From the NCBI RefSeq assembly GCF_044197065.1, contig NZ_JBIQOI010000001.1, forward strand, positions 434,001 to 498,000: a stretch of DNA of 64,000 nt, in the 5' to 3' direction. A program made the position numbers and the translations under genes. Source of the stretch: Kluyvera ascorbata_C. GTDB lineage: Bacteria; Pseudomonadota; Gammaproteobacteria; Enterobacterales; Enterobacteriaceae. Every line of letters begins with the position of its first letter. Position 1 is the first letter of the stretch. The notes under the pieces are model-generated. The model saw only the letters and a program-made list of their open reading frames with translations, was not told where the DNA came from and made no database searches. This document shows positions 25,776 to 34,269 of this stretch, one piece after another.

Positions 25776-26549
25776 ATGATTGAAGTGAACAACTTAAGCC
25801 TGGTGTTTGGCGAGGGCGAAAAGCGCAACCAGGTGCTGTTTGATGTCAATTTCCACGTCAAGCCGGGCGAGATTTATGGCCTGGTGGGGGAGTCTGGCTC
25901 CGGGAAAACCACGGTGCTGAAGTGCCTCGCCGGGCTGTTTAACCACTGGCAGGGCGAGCTGGCGATTAGCGGCCAGCGGCTCTCGCATAAGATTAGCCGC
26001 GAGCGCTGTCGCCAGGTGCAGATGGTGTTTCAGGACCCGTACGGGTCGCTGCACCCGCGCCACACCATTGGCGACATTCTCGAAGAGCCGCTGCAAATTC
26101 ACGGTATCGGCGAGCGCGACCGGCGCATCAACATGCTGCTCGACCGCGTAGGGCTGAACCGCGCCTTCCGTGACCGCTATCCGCACCAGCTTTCCGGCGG
26201 CCAGCGCCAGCGCGTGGCGATTGCCCGAGCGTTAATCCTTGAACCACAGGTGCTGCTGCTCGATGAACCGACCTCGGCGCTGGACGTGTCGGTACAGGCG
26301 GAAATCCTGAATTTGTTGGCGGAGCTGCAAAAAGAGTCGAATCTCACCTACCTGATGGTGACGCACGATCTGGGCGTGATTGCCCATCTCTGCCAGAAGG
26401 TAGCGGTGATGCAGTACGGCAAGATCCTCGAAACGCTCACCGTTGATGCACTGGTCAACGGCGAAGCGCAAACGCCGTACACGCAGATGCTGGTCAACGC
26501 CAGCCGTCAATACACGCGAGAAATGGCCCGCGAGGTGGCGGCATATTAA
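25776..26549 (+). CDS. ABC transporter ATPase, DppF-like
   Basis: The second nucleotide-binding subunit, 257 residues. Walker A is GESGSGKTT, the signature is SGGQRQR and Walker B is VLLLDEPTSALD. The fragment MVFQDPYGSLHPRHTIGDIL is typical of the DppF/OppF half. It follows the DppD-like gene by ten bases with an AAGGAGC ribosome site and completes a full Dpp-type importer. A BIME follows immediately, marking the probable operon end. Confidence 0.9.
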   Translation: MIEVNNLSLVFGEGEKRNQVLFDVNFHVKPGEIYGLVGESGSGKTTVLKCLAGLFNHWQGELAISGQRLSHKISRERCRQVQMVFQDPYGSLHPRHTIGDILEEPLQIHGIGERDRRINMLLDRVGLNRAFRDRYPHQLSGGQRQRVAIARALILEPQVLLLDEPTSALDVSVQAEILNLLAELQKESNLTYLMVTHDLGVIAHLCQKVAVMQYGKILETLTVDALVNGEAQTPYTQMLVNASRQYTREMAREVAAY

Positions 26550-26550
26550 C

Positions 26551-26630
26551 CGTAGGCCCGATAAGCGTAGCGCTATCGGGCAGTTCGGTGCTGGTGCCGG
26601 ATGGCGGCGTAAACGCCTTATCCGGCCTAC
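26551..26630. repeat. BIME: paired REP units
   Basis: CGTAGGCCCGATAAGCG... and an inverted unit GTGCCGGATGGCGG...CGGCCTAC lie between the ABC operon and the next binding-protein gene. They suggest a transcript boundary between them. Confidence 0.9.
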
Positions 26631-26661
26631 CCCATCAATTTGCCTCTGGGAATAATAAAAA

Positions 26662-27951
26662 ATGCATAAAAAATCTTTCCGTCTTGCCCTACCGATTGTC
26701 CTCTGTGCCTGTACCGCTTCCGCGCTGGCGGCGGAGCCCGTCGACCTGCGCATGTCCTGGTGGGGCGGCAACGGCCGTCATCAGGTGACGCTGAAGGCGC
26801 TGGAAGCCTTCCATCAGCAGTATCCGGATATCAACGTCAAAGCCGAATACACCGGCTGGGACGGACACACTTCGCGCCTGACCACGCAGCTGGCGGGCGG
26901 CACCGAGCCGGACGTGATGCAAACCAACTGGAACTGGCTGGCGCTGTTCTCCAAAGACGGCAACGGATTTTACGATCTCAACAAGGTCAAAGCGGAGATT
27001 GGCCTCGACCAGTTTACTGCCAAAGATCTCCAGCCGGTCACGGTTAAAGGCAAGCTGAACGGCATCCCGGTCGCCATGACCGCCCGTATCTTCTACTACA
27101 ACGATCAAACGTGGGAAAAGGCCGGTATCAGCTACCCAAAAAACTGGGACGAGCTGATAAGCGCCGGAAAAACCTTTGAGAGCAAGCTCGGCAAGCAGTA
27201 TTACCCGGTGGCCCCGGAAAGCCTTGGCGTGCTGGCGCTCCTCAACTCCTATATGGTGCAGAAGTACAATATTCCGGCCATTGACCAGCAGAGTAAAAAA
27301 TTCACCTACAGCGACGCACAGTGGGTGGAGTTTTTCCAGCTGTATAAAACCCTTATCGATAATCACGTCATCCCGGATATGAAGTACTACGCTTCGTTCG
27401 GCAAGGGCAACATGTATGAGATGAAACCGTGGATTGAAGGGGAGTGGGGCGGCGTTTATATGTGGAACACCGCCGTCACCAAATATTCGGACAACCTCAA
27501 GCCACCGGCGAAGCTCGAGCTGGGCGACTATCCAATGCTGCCGGGGGCAACCGACGCGGGGCTATTTATGAAGCCGTCGATGATGCTGTCGATCGGTAAA
27601 ACGACCAAAAATCCGCAGGCGGCGGCGAAGCTAATCAACTTCCTGCTGAACAGCAAAGAGGGCGTCACGCTGCTGGGGCTGGAGCGCGGCGTGCCGCTGA
27701 GCAAAAGTGCGGTGGCGACGTTGACGCAGGCCGGGGTGGTTAACGATAAAGATCCATCGGTTGCCGGCATAAAACAGGCGCTGGCGCTGCCGACGACGCT
27801 TTCCGTTTCGCCATATCTGGAAGACCCGCAGCTGGTGCAGGAGTTTGATAGCGCGCTGCAGTCGATCGATTACGGCAAGAAAACCGTCGCCGAAGCGGCA
27901 ACGGATTTCAAACGCCAGTCGGAGCGCATTCTGAAACGCGCAATGCGTTAA
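26662..27951 (+). CDS. Orphan carbohydrate ABC binding protein, family 1 (TogB/UgpB-like)
   Basis: A periplasmic binding protein of 429 residues with a signal peptide ending SALA-AE. Core motifs are LRMSWWGGNGRHQVTLKALE, then NVKAEYTGWDGHTSRLTTQL and TEPDVMQTNWNW. These resemble TogB, the oligogalacturonide-binding protein of pectin degraders, from memory of the family. No permease or ATPase of the matching type (MalFG/TogMN) is nearby, and the Dpp-type importer upstream normally uses a family 5 binding protein. It either serves a distant transporter or is a relic. Its stop overlaps the convergent yegS stop. Confidence 0.8.
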   Translation: MHKKSFRLALPIVLCACTASALAAEPVDLRMSWWGGNGRHQVTLKALEAFHQQYPDINVKAEYTGWDGHTSRLTTQLAGGTEPDVMQTNWNWLALFSKDGNGFYDLNKVKAEIGLDQFTAKDLQPVTVKGKLNGIPVAMTARIFYYNDQTWEKAGISYPKNWDELISAGKTFESKLGKQYYPVAPESLGVLALLNSYMVQKYNIPAIDQQSKKFTYSDAQWVEFFQLYKTLIDNHVIPDMKYYASFGKGNMYEMKPWIEGEWGGVYMWNTAVTKYSDNLKPPAKLELGDYPMLPGATDAGLFMKPSMMLSIGKTTKNPQAAAKLINFLLNSKEGVTLLGLERGVPLSKSAVATLTQAGVVNDKDPSVAGIKQALALPTTLSVSPYLEDPQLVQEFDSALQSIDYGKKTVAEAATDFKRQSERILKRAMR

Positions 27952-28847
27952 CGTAACAGCGGACAGTCCGGCGGCAGGCGACAGCGCAGCGCCGCCGGTA
28001 AAATCTCCATGCGGAACGTTTTACCGCTGAGCGGCTCGCCGTCGAGGTTAAAGGTCATCTCGTGCGACGCGGTGACTTCAAACCACGGCGAGACGCTGTC
28101 CACCAGATTCTCAGCGCTATCGCTGCTGGCAAGCGTATTAAACAGCGCCGGAATGAGTTCCTCTCCGGTGAAAATACGCAGGTGCAGCAGACCGTCGTTA
28201 ATCAACGCCTCCGGGCACAGCTGCTGCCCGCCGCCTGCCTGACGACCGTTACCAATACCGATAACCAGCGCATCGCCTTGCCAGCTAAAGTTCTCGCCGC
28301 GGATCTCGCAGCGGTCCGGCTTCAGCGTATCCATCCGCATCAACCCATGTATCAGGTACGACACGCCGCCCAGCGCGGCTTTGAGTTTTTCAGGCGTTTC
28401 GGTAGTAATGCGCGTGCCGAAACCGCCGGTGGCCATATTGATAAAACAGGTTTTGTGGTTCACCTGGGCGATATCGACCGGCACGTCGCGACCCGCAATG
28501 GCGAGTTTCAGCGCATTAGCCAGATCCGCCGGAATATTGACGCTGGTGGCAAAGTCGTTGGCGGTACCGAGCGGCAAAATGCCGAGCGCTGGTACCTCGC
28601 GACTTTCGCTGTGGATCAACGCCGTCGCCACTTCGTTAATCGTCCCGTCGCCACCGCCTGCGATAACCGTCTCGACCTTCAGGCGAATGGCCTCTTCTAC
28701 ATAGCGCACCGCATCGCCTTTCTCCCAGGTGACGCGAACATGAATGGTCACGCCTTCATCGCGCAGCAGTTCAACCGCCTCGCGCAGTTGAGGGGTATTG
28801 GCACCCTTGCCGTTTAAAATCAATAAGCTTGCAGGAAAATCGGACAT
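27948..28847 (-). CDS. yegS: YegS lipid kinase
   Basis: A diacylglycerol-kinase-fold protein of 299 residues, the E. coli length. The nucleotide-binding motif is IAGGGDGTINEVATAL near 60-75, and LGTANDFATSVNIP follows. E. coli YegS phosphorylates phosphatidylglycerol in vitro; its role in the cell is uncertain. The start has AGAGGTG ten bases upstream. A further open frame up to 28922 overlaps the CyaR terminator and is not used. Confidence 0.95.
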   Translation of the reverse strand: MSDFPASLLILNGKGANTPQLREAVELLRDEGVTIHVRVTWEKGDAVRYVEEAIRLKVETVIAGGGDGTINEVATALIHSESREVPALGILPLGTANDFATSVNIPADLANALKLAIAGRDVPVDIAQVNHKTCFINMATGGFGTRITTETPEKLKAALGGVSYLIHGLMRMDTLKPDRCEIRGENFSWQGDALVIGIGNGRQAGGGQQLCPEALINDGLLHLRIFTGEELIPALFNTLASSDSAENLVDSVSPWFEVTASHEMTFNLDGEPLSGKTFRMEILPAALRCRLPPDCPLLR

Positions 28848-28920
28848 CCGTGGCACCTCTTTGTGGGGTATGCAAAGAGTGTAACAAAGGAAGTGAGGAC
28901 GTGCTTTAGGAGGATGGGGC

Positions 28921-29008
28921 AAAAAAATAAGCCCGTGTAAGGGAGATTACACAGGCTAAGGAGGTGGTTCCTGGGTACAGCTAGCATTTATGGATTATGT
29001 TTTTCAGC
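28921..29008 (-). ncRNA. cyaR: CyaR small RNA
   Basis: About 88 nt, matching E. coli CyaR (RyeE) almost base for base from memory: the 5' end GCTGAAAAACATAA, the loop with CCAGGAACCACCTCCTTAGC that pairs with target ribosome sites, and the terminator hairpin CCTGTGTAA-TCTCCC-TTACACGGG followed by T7. CyaR is an Hfq-dependent RNA made with cAMP-CRP that represses ompX, luxS, nadE and yqaE in E. coli. The -10 box TATCAT (29021-29016) is eight bases before the start. The position between yegS and yegQ agrees with E. coli, where it is next to yegQ. Confidence 0.95.
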
Positions 29009-29042
29009 GAAGCGAATGATATCGACAATCGATTATTCCGTC

Positions 29043-29058
29043 TGTGATCCATTTCTAA
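29043..29058. promoter_or_regulatory. CRP site of the cyaR promoter
   Basis: TGTGA-TCCATT-TCTAA is centred about 42 bases upstream of the CyaR start, the class II CRP position. The left half is perfect and the right half weak. E. coli cyaR is known to need CRP, which supports the call. Confidence 0.75.
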
Positions 29059-29091
29059 GAATCTTTGCTATTGAAAAACAATATAAATGTA

Positions 29092-30453
29092 CTAGCTGTT
29101 ATGCGGATTTCGAGTGGATTCTCCTGCGAAGTTACGCATCAGCAGGCCATACTCCAGCGCCACGTCTTCCGGCACGGGTAACCATACGGTGTGACCATCG
29201 CCCGGCGCGACGGAAGTGGCTTCGCCTTTGGTGTTTTCCATGTGCTCGAGGGTGAAGTTGACGTTACCCTGCGGGGTCATCATCTCCAGGCTGTCGCCGA
29301 CGGTGAATTTGTTTTTGACCGCGACGGCGGCCAGGTTGCCTTTACGCTCGCCGGTAAATTCGCCGACAAACTGCTGGCGTTCGGAGACGGAATAGCCGTG
29401 CTCGTAGTTCTGGTAGTCGTCGTGGGTGTGACGACGCAGGAAGCCTTCGGTGTAGCCGCGGTGCGCGAGATTTTCCAGCGTTTCCAGCAGGGAGGCATCG
29501 AACGGTTTGCCAGCGGCGGCGTCATCAATGGCCTTGCGGTACACCTGCGCGGTACGGGCGCAGTAGTAGTGTGATTTGGTACGGCCTTCGATTTTCAGTG
29601 AGTGCACGCCCATCTGGGTCAGGCGTTCAACGTGAGCGATGGCGCGCAGGTCTTTGGAGTTCATGATGTAGGTGCCATGTTCGTCTTCGAAGGCGGTCAT
29701 GTATTCGCCCGGACGTTTGGCTTCTTCAATCATAAAGACTTTATCGGTTGGCGCGCCGATGCCGAGGGTAGGCTCAACGTTCTGCACCGGAATCGGTTCG
29801 AATTTGTGGACGATATTGCCCACGTCGTCTTCTTTGCCTTCCTGAACGTTGTATTCCCAGCGGCAGGCGTTGGTGCAGGTGCCCTGGTTCGGGTCGCGCT
29901 TGTTGATATAGCCGGACAGCAGGCAGCGGCCAGAGTAGGCCATGCACAGCGCGCCGTGAACGAAGATCTCAATCTCCATATCCGGCACCTGAGTGCGGAC
30001 TTCTTCAATCTCTTCCAGCGACAGTTCGCGGGAGAGGATCACGCGGGTCAGTCCCATCTGTTTCCAGAACTTAACCGTTGCCCAGTTCACGGCGTTGGCC
30101 TGTACGGACAGGTGAATGTCCATATCCGGGAAATTTTCGCGCACCAGCATAATCAGGCCTGGGTCAGACATAATCAGCGCATCCGGCCCCATATCCACTA
30201 CCGGCTTCAGATCACGAATAAAGGTTTTCAGCTTGGCGTTATGCGGAGCGATGTTCACCACCACATAGAATTTTTTACCGAGCGCATGGGCTTCGTTGAT
30301 GCCGAGCTGTAGATTTTCGTGATTGAATTCGTTGTTACGGACACGCAGGGAGTAGCGTGGCTGGCCAGCGTAAACTGCATCGGCACCGTAAGCGAAAGCG
30401 TAACGCATATTTTTCAGCGTTCCCGCCGGGGAAAGGAGTTCCGGTTTAAACAT
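29092..30453 (-). CDS. yegQ: YegQ (TrhP) tRNA hydroxylation protein, U32 family
   Basis: A protein of 453 residues, as in E. coli. The U32 signature is MEIEIFVHGALCMAYSGRCL near 160-182, with conserved cysteines (CMAYSGRCLLS, CTNACRWEY) that likely bind an Fe-S cluster. Known work assigns YegQ/TrhP to prephenate-dependent 5-hydroxylation of U34 in tRNA. The C-terminal part (from about 380) is a small beta domain. The usual neighbour yegP is missing between it and baeR. Confidence 0.95.
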   Translation of the reverse strand: MFKPELLSPAGTLKNMRYAFAYGADAVYAGQPRYSLRVRNNEFNHENLQLGINEAHALGKKFYVVVNIAPHNAKLKTFIRDLKPVVDMGPDALIMSDPGLIMLVRENFPDMDIHLSVQANAVNWATVKFWKQMGLTRVILSRELSLEEIEEVRTQVPDMEIEIFVHGALCMAYSGRCLLSGYINKRDPNQGTCTNACRWEYNVQEGKEDDVGNIVHKFEPIPVQNVEPTLGIGAPTDKVFMIEEAKRPGEYMTAFEDEHGTYIMNSKDLRAIAHVERLTQMGVHSLKIEGRTKSHYYCARTAQVYRKAIDDAAAGKPFDASLLETLENLAHRGYTEGFLRRHTHDDYQNYEHGYSVSERQQFVGEFTGERKGNLAAVAVKNKFTVGDSLEMMTPQGNVNFTLEHMENTKGEATSVAPGDGHTVWLPVPEDVALEYGLLMRNFAGESTRNPHNS

Positions 30454-30577
30454 GATTATCTCGTTCTGATGACAGGTCAGATTCGTCGCACCTGATGCGG
30501 CGAGTTGGGGAGTGCCCCCACATTAAGGGCGGGCATTGTAGCGCTGTGAGGGGAGTGAGTAAACCTTTGTGGGCATT

Positions 30578-30656
30578 GTGCCGGATGACGCTGCGCTTAT
30601 CCGGCCTACGGAAGCGCTCAATGTAGGCCGGATAAGGCAACGCCGCCATCCGGCAA
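30578..30656. repeat. BIME between baeR and yegQ
   Basis: Two inverted REP units (TGCCGGATGACGCTGCGC... and GTAGGCCGGATAAGGCAACG...) lie just before the baeR stop. The space that holds yegP in E. coli contains only these repeats. Confidence 0.92.
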
Positions 30657-30665
30657 TCTATCAGA

Positions 30666-31388
30666 TCACGCCATGCGGCAGGCGTCGGCTTCCCAGCGGT
30701 AGCCCACGCCATAGACGGCGCGAATAAACGACTGCTCGGCGTCCAGCGACTCCAGCTTGCGGCGCAGGTTTTTAATGTGGCTGTCGATGGTGCGGTCGGT
30801 CACCACGCGGTAATCATCATAAAGATGGTTCAACAGCTGCTCGCGGGAGAAGACTTTTCCTGGCTCCTGCGACAGGGTTTTCAGCAAGCGGAACTCGGCG
30901 GGCGTCAGGTCGAGCAGGCGATCGCGCCACGAGGCCTGAAAACGGTTCTCGTCGACGATAAGCGGGCTCTGTTCATCCATGGCCTGCAGTTCGGTGCGCG
31001 GTTTGCAGCGACGTAAAATCGTTTTTACGCGCGCCACCACTTCACGCGGGCTGTAAGGCTTACAGATATAGTCATCGGCACCAATTTCTAAGCCCAGCAG
31101 GCGGTCGATCTCTTCGATTTTGGCGGTGACCATCACGATAGGCACATCGGAAAAGCGGCGGATTTCACGGCATAACGTCAGACCATCGGTACCCGGCAGC
31201 ATCAGATCCAGCAGGATAAGATCCTGCGGGGTCTGATGAACGTACGGCAGCACCTTGTCGCCGTGGTTAATCAGCGTTGGGGCGTAGTGGGCTGCCAGTA
31301 AATAGTCGATGAGCAACTGTCCCAGTTTGGGTTCATCTTCAACAATCAAGATGCGTGGGGCGCTTTCATCAATTGGTAACTCGGTCAT
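30666..31388 (-). CDS. baeR: BaeR envelope-stress response regulator
   Basis: An OmpR-family regulator of 240 residues. The receiver has EDE at 17-19, Asp61 (LILLDLMLPG) and the Lys in YICKPYSPREV. The winged-helix domain (about 135-235) contains LTPAEFRLLKTLSQEPGKVF and GVGYRWEADAC. It activates mdtABCD, acrD and spy in E. coli in response to envelope damage, indole or toxic compounds. It overlaps baeS in ATGA and is the last gene of the mdt-bae operon. Confidence 0.96.
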   Translation of the reverse strand: MTELPIDESAPRILIVEDEPKLGQLLIDYLLAAHYAPTLINHGDKVLPYVHQTPQDLILLDLMLPGTDGLTLCREIRRFSDVPIVMVTAKIEEIDRLLGLEIGADDYICKPYSPREVVARVKTILRRCKPRTELQAMDEQSPLIVDENRFQASWRDRLLDLTPAEFRLLKTLSQEPGKVFSREQLLNHLYDDYRVVTDRTIDSHIKNLRRKLESLDAEQSFIRAVYGVGYRWEADACRMA

Positions 31389-32851
31389 ATTTCTCTCGAT
31401 ATTGCACGTTCCAGCGGTAATTCTACTTTAATGCTAACCCCACCAAAAGGCGAATGTCCGACGTTAAGCTTCCCGCCGTGGGCGGTGACGATGTTGGCGC
31501 AGATGGCGAGGCCTAATCCAGAGCCGCCGCTGGCGCGGTTGCGCGAGCCTTCGGTACGGTAGAAACGTTCGCACAGTCTTTCGAGTTGCTCATCGGTGAC
31601 GCCAGGGCCGCTGTCAGCAACCTCGAGCACGATATGCTGCGCCTCAAGCGCGGTGCGAATCAGCACCTGGCCGCCGCTGTCGGTATAGCGCAGACTGTTT
31701 TCCAGCAGATTGTTGAACAGCTGCATTAAGCGGTCCGGGTCGCCAAAGACGGTCGCGCTGCCCGTCGACAGGGCCAGATTAAGCGTTAAGCCACGGCTGG
31801 CAAGACGTTCGCGGAAGGCGTCGGCCGCAATCTCCACCAGAGCGATGATATCGACGGCGGATTTCTGGTAGGCCAGCGCGCCTTCGTCGGACATCGATAG
31901 CTGATGCAGGTCATCCACCAGCTTGGTCAGCGTGGCGACTTCGGCCTGTAGCGACGTCACCGACTCGGGAGTAAATTTGCGTACGCCGTCCTGTATCGCT
32001 TCCAGCTCGCCGCGCAGCACCGCCAGCGGGGTGCGCAGCTCGTGGGAGATATCGGCCATTAAATCGCGGCGCATCTGCTGGTTTTTCTCAAGCGTACTGG
32101 CGAGCTGGTTAAAGTCTTTTGCCAGACGGCCAAGTTCATCGCTGCTGGTGGCCGGAACGCGGGTAGAGAAGTCGCCCGCCGCCAGTTTATGGGTGCCGTC
32201 AACTAACCGCCTGACCGGTGCCAGCAGACCGCGCGCCAGCGGGAAAGTGGCTAATGCGGCGAGAAGGGTGGCCAGCCCGACGATAAGCCAGCTGGTGCGG
32301 CGCTGCTGCTGGTCAAAGTTGATATCGGTGTTGCGCGTCAGGCGCTCTACCGGCGAGGCGATAACCGCGCCAACTTCCATGCCGTTCACGATAATCCCAC
32401 GGCGCGAACCGTCGTGCGGCACCGCTTCACGCGGGCCAACCAGCACGCGGGCGTTCTGATCGACCACCCAGAACTGGGTGCGCCAGCCGTGAGGCGGCAT
32501 ACCGCCGCGATCCGGCCCGCGGTCAGGTTCTCGGCCGGGTTCGCCGTCTGGCCCTGGTGGGCCTGGCGGCTGGCGGTCTTCGTTATTGTCATGCTCAAAA
32601 GAGCGCAGGATCTGGAAAATAAAACGGTCGTTGTTGCGTAAAAAGCGCCAGTTCCCGTGCTGGGCATACTGTTCTGCCAGCGCGTCGCTGAGTAACTGTA
32701 ATCGCTGCTCGTTACCGCGCTTGATGTAGTCAATAAAGCCGCGCTCAAAGCTGATACGTACGGCCCAGTGCATGCTAATAAGCAGCACAATACAGGTGGC
32801 TAAAATGACCAGAAACAGTTTGCCGGAGATGCCCGGACGCCATAATTTCAC
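31385..32851 (-). CDS. baeS: BaeS sensor histidine kinase
   Basis: A membrane kinase of 488 residues, some 20 longer than the E. coli protein. TM1 is at 11-32 and TM2 at about 187-207, followed by HAMP (210-262), HisKA with His270 (DISHELRTPL) and HATPase_c (NLLENSLRYTDSGG, DSGPGV, SGGSGLGLAICANI). The periplasmic sensor loop holds an unusual Pro/Gly/Asp/Arg-rich insert at about 92-121 (PPGPPGPDGEPGREP). The insert probably accounts for the extra length. It is co-transcribed with mdtABCD and baeR. Confidence 0.96.
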   Translation of the reverse strand: MKLWRPGISGKLFLVILATCIVLLISMHWAVRISFERGFIDYIKRGNEQRLQLLSDALAEQYAQHGNWRFLRNNDRFIFQILRSFEHDNNEDRQPPGPPGPDGEPGREPDRGPDRGGMPPHGWRTQFWVVDQNARVLVGPREAVPHDGSRRGIIVNGMEVGAVIASPVERLTRNTDINFDQQQRRTSWLIVGLATLLAALATFPLARGLLAPVRRLVDGTHKLAAGDFSTRVPATSSDELGRLAKDFNQLASTLEKNQQMRRDLMADISHELRTPLAVLRGELEAIQDGVRKFTPESVTSLQAEVATLTKLVDDLHQLSMSDEGALAYQKSAVDIIALVEIAADAFRERLASRGLTLNLALSTGSATVFGDPDRLMQLFNNLLENSLRYTDSGGQVLIRTALEAQHIVLEVADSGPGVTDEQLERLCERFYRTEGSRNRASGGSGLGLAICANIVTAHGGKLNVGHSPFGGVSIKVELPLERAISREI

Positions 32852-32854
32852 GGT

Positions 32855-34267
32855 TTATTCCTTGAGTTTGTGTCGGGCGATCACCGCGTTTTTGGTGGTG
32901 TCGTCCGGTACGCGGGCAAAGACCAGAGCCGGGAGCGCAATAATCACGGCCATGCAGAGATAGGTGTACATAAAGACGTGGTGGGTCGCTTCACTACCGA
33001 CGGTAATGTGCTGCTGGCTGAAGGTGCCGAGCAGGATACCGGCGATGGTGACGCCGATACTCATCGACAGCTGCATGATCATCGACAGCAGGCTGTTGCC
33101 GCTGCTGGCTTCTTCATCGGGCAGGTCTTTGAGGGTCAGGGTGTTCATCGACGAGAAGCGGCTGGAGTTCACCATCCCCTGTACGAACAGCACCACCGGC
33201 AGGGCGTAGTACCAGCCTGCCAGGGCGGTGAACATAAACAGCAGGCTGATAAGCGCCAGGCTGACGGTGCTGAACACCAGCACACGGCGATAGCCAAAAC
33301 GGTTCACCACCTGGACCACGAAACGCTTCATCCCCATGCTGCCGAGCACCATTGGGATCATCATCAGGCCCGCATGGAACGGCGTGAAGCCTAAACCAAT
33401 TTGTAAAAAGACAGGGGTCATAAACGGCAGCATGCCGCTGCCGATTCGTCCGCTAAAGCTACCGGCCAGGCCAAGCGAAAAGGTTGGGGTGCGGAATAGC
33501 TTCAGGCTGAAGAGCGCGCTGTCGTTGCCGCGCGCATGCCACAGATAGATAACGATAGCGGCGATACCAATCGCCACCAGCGCGCCGACCATCAGCGGTG
33601 AGATACCCAGGCCTTTTTGCCCATCCAGCGCCAGGGTAAGCGTGGCCATTCCCAGTGCCAGCACAATAAAACCGGAAATATCAAAGCGTCGGGTTTGTAC
33701 GGTGTAGTTGGGCATCAGGGCGAGGGTGGCGATACAGCCGATAATGCCCACCGGGATGTTAATCAGGAAAATCCAGTGCCAGGAGGCGTACTCAACCAGA
33801 ATCCCGCCGAGTGCCGGGCCGAGCAGGGGGCCAATCTGGCCGGGAATGGTGACGAAGGTCATTGCCGCCATGTACTGATCGCGCGGGACGATTTTCATCA
33901 CCGTAAGCCTGCCCACCGGCACCATCATCGCGCCGCCAATCCCTTGCAGTACGCGCGCCATTACCAGTTCATTGAGCGTGCTGGACAGCGAACAAAACAG
34001 CGAACCTGCGGTGAACAGTACGATGGCGGTGAAAAAGATATTGCGCACGCCAACCCGGTCAGCCAGCCAGCCGCTGGCGGGCAGCATGACGGCGACGGTC
34101 AGCACATAGGAAACCACCACCATGTGCATGTGCAGCGGGCTCTCCCCCAGGCTGAGCGCCATAGAGGGGAGGGCGGTGTTGACGATCGTGGTGTCCAGCG
34201 ATTGCATAAAAAAGCCAAACGCCACGATCCAGAGTTGCCAGCGAACGTTGGCAGGTAGCTCAGTCAT
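32855..34267 (-). CDS. mdtD: MdtD major-facilitator transporter
   Basis: A 14-span MFS drug:proton antiporter-type protein of 470 residues. The A-like loop is LADRVGVRNIFF and motif C is GPALGGILVEYASWHWIFLI. It is encoded in the mdt operon but is not needed for MdtABC efflux in E. coli, where a role in citrate or iron-citrate handling has been proposed. Spacing to mdtC and baeS is two or three bases. Confidence 0.95.
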   Translation of the reverse strand: MTELPANVRWQLWIVAFGFFMQSLDTTIVNTALPSMALSLGESPLHMHMVVVSYVLTVAVMLPASGWLADRVGVRNIFFTAIVLFTAGSLFCSLSSTLNELVMARVLQGIGGAMMVPVGRLTVMKIVPRDQYMAAMTFVTIPGQIGPLLGPALGGILVEYASWHWIFLINIPVGIIGCIATLALMPNYTVQTRRFDISGFIVLALGMATLTLALDGQKGLGISPLMVGALVAIGIAAIVIYLWHARGNDSALFSLKLFRTPTFSLGLAGSFSGRIGSGMLPFMTPVFLQIGLGFTPFHAGLMMIPMVLGSMGMKRFVVQVVNRFGYRRVLVFSTVSLALISLLFMFTALAGWYYALPVVLFVQGMVNSSRFSSMNTLTLKDLPDEEASSGNSLLSMIMQLSMSIGVTIAGILLGTFSQQHITVGSEATHHVFMYTYLCMAVIIALPALVFARVPDDTTKNAVIARHKLKE

Positions 34268-34269
34268 AG

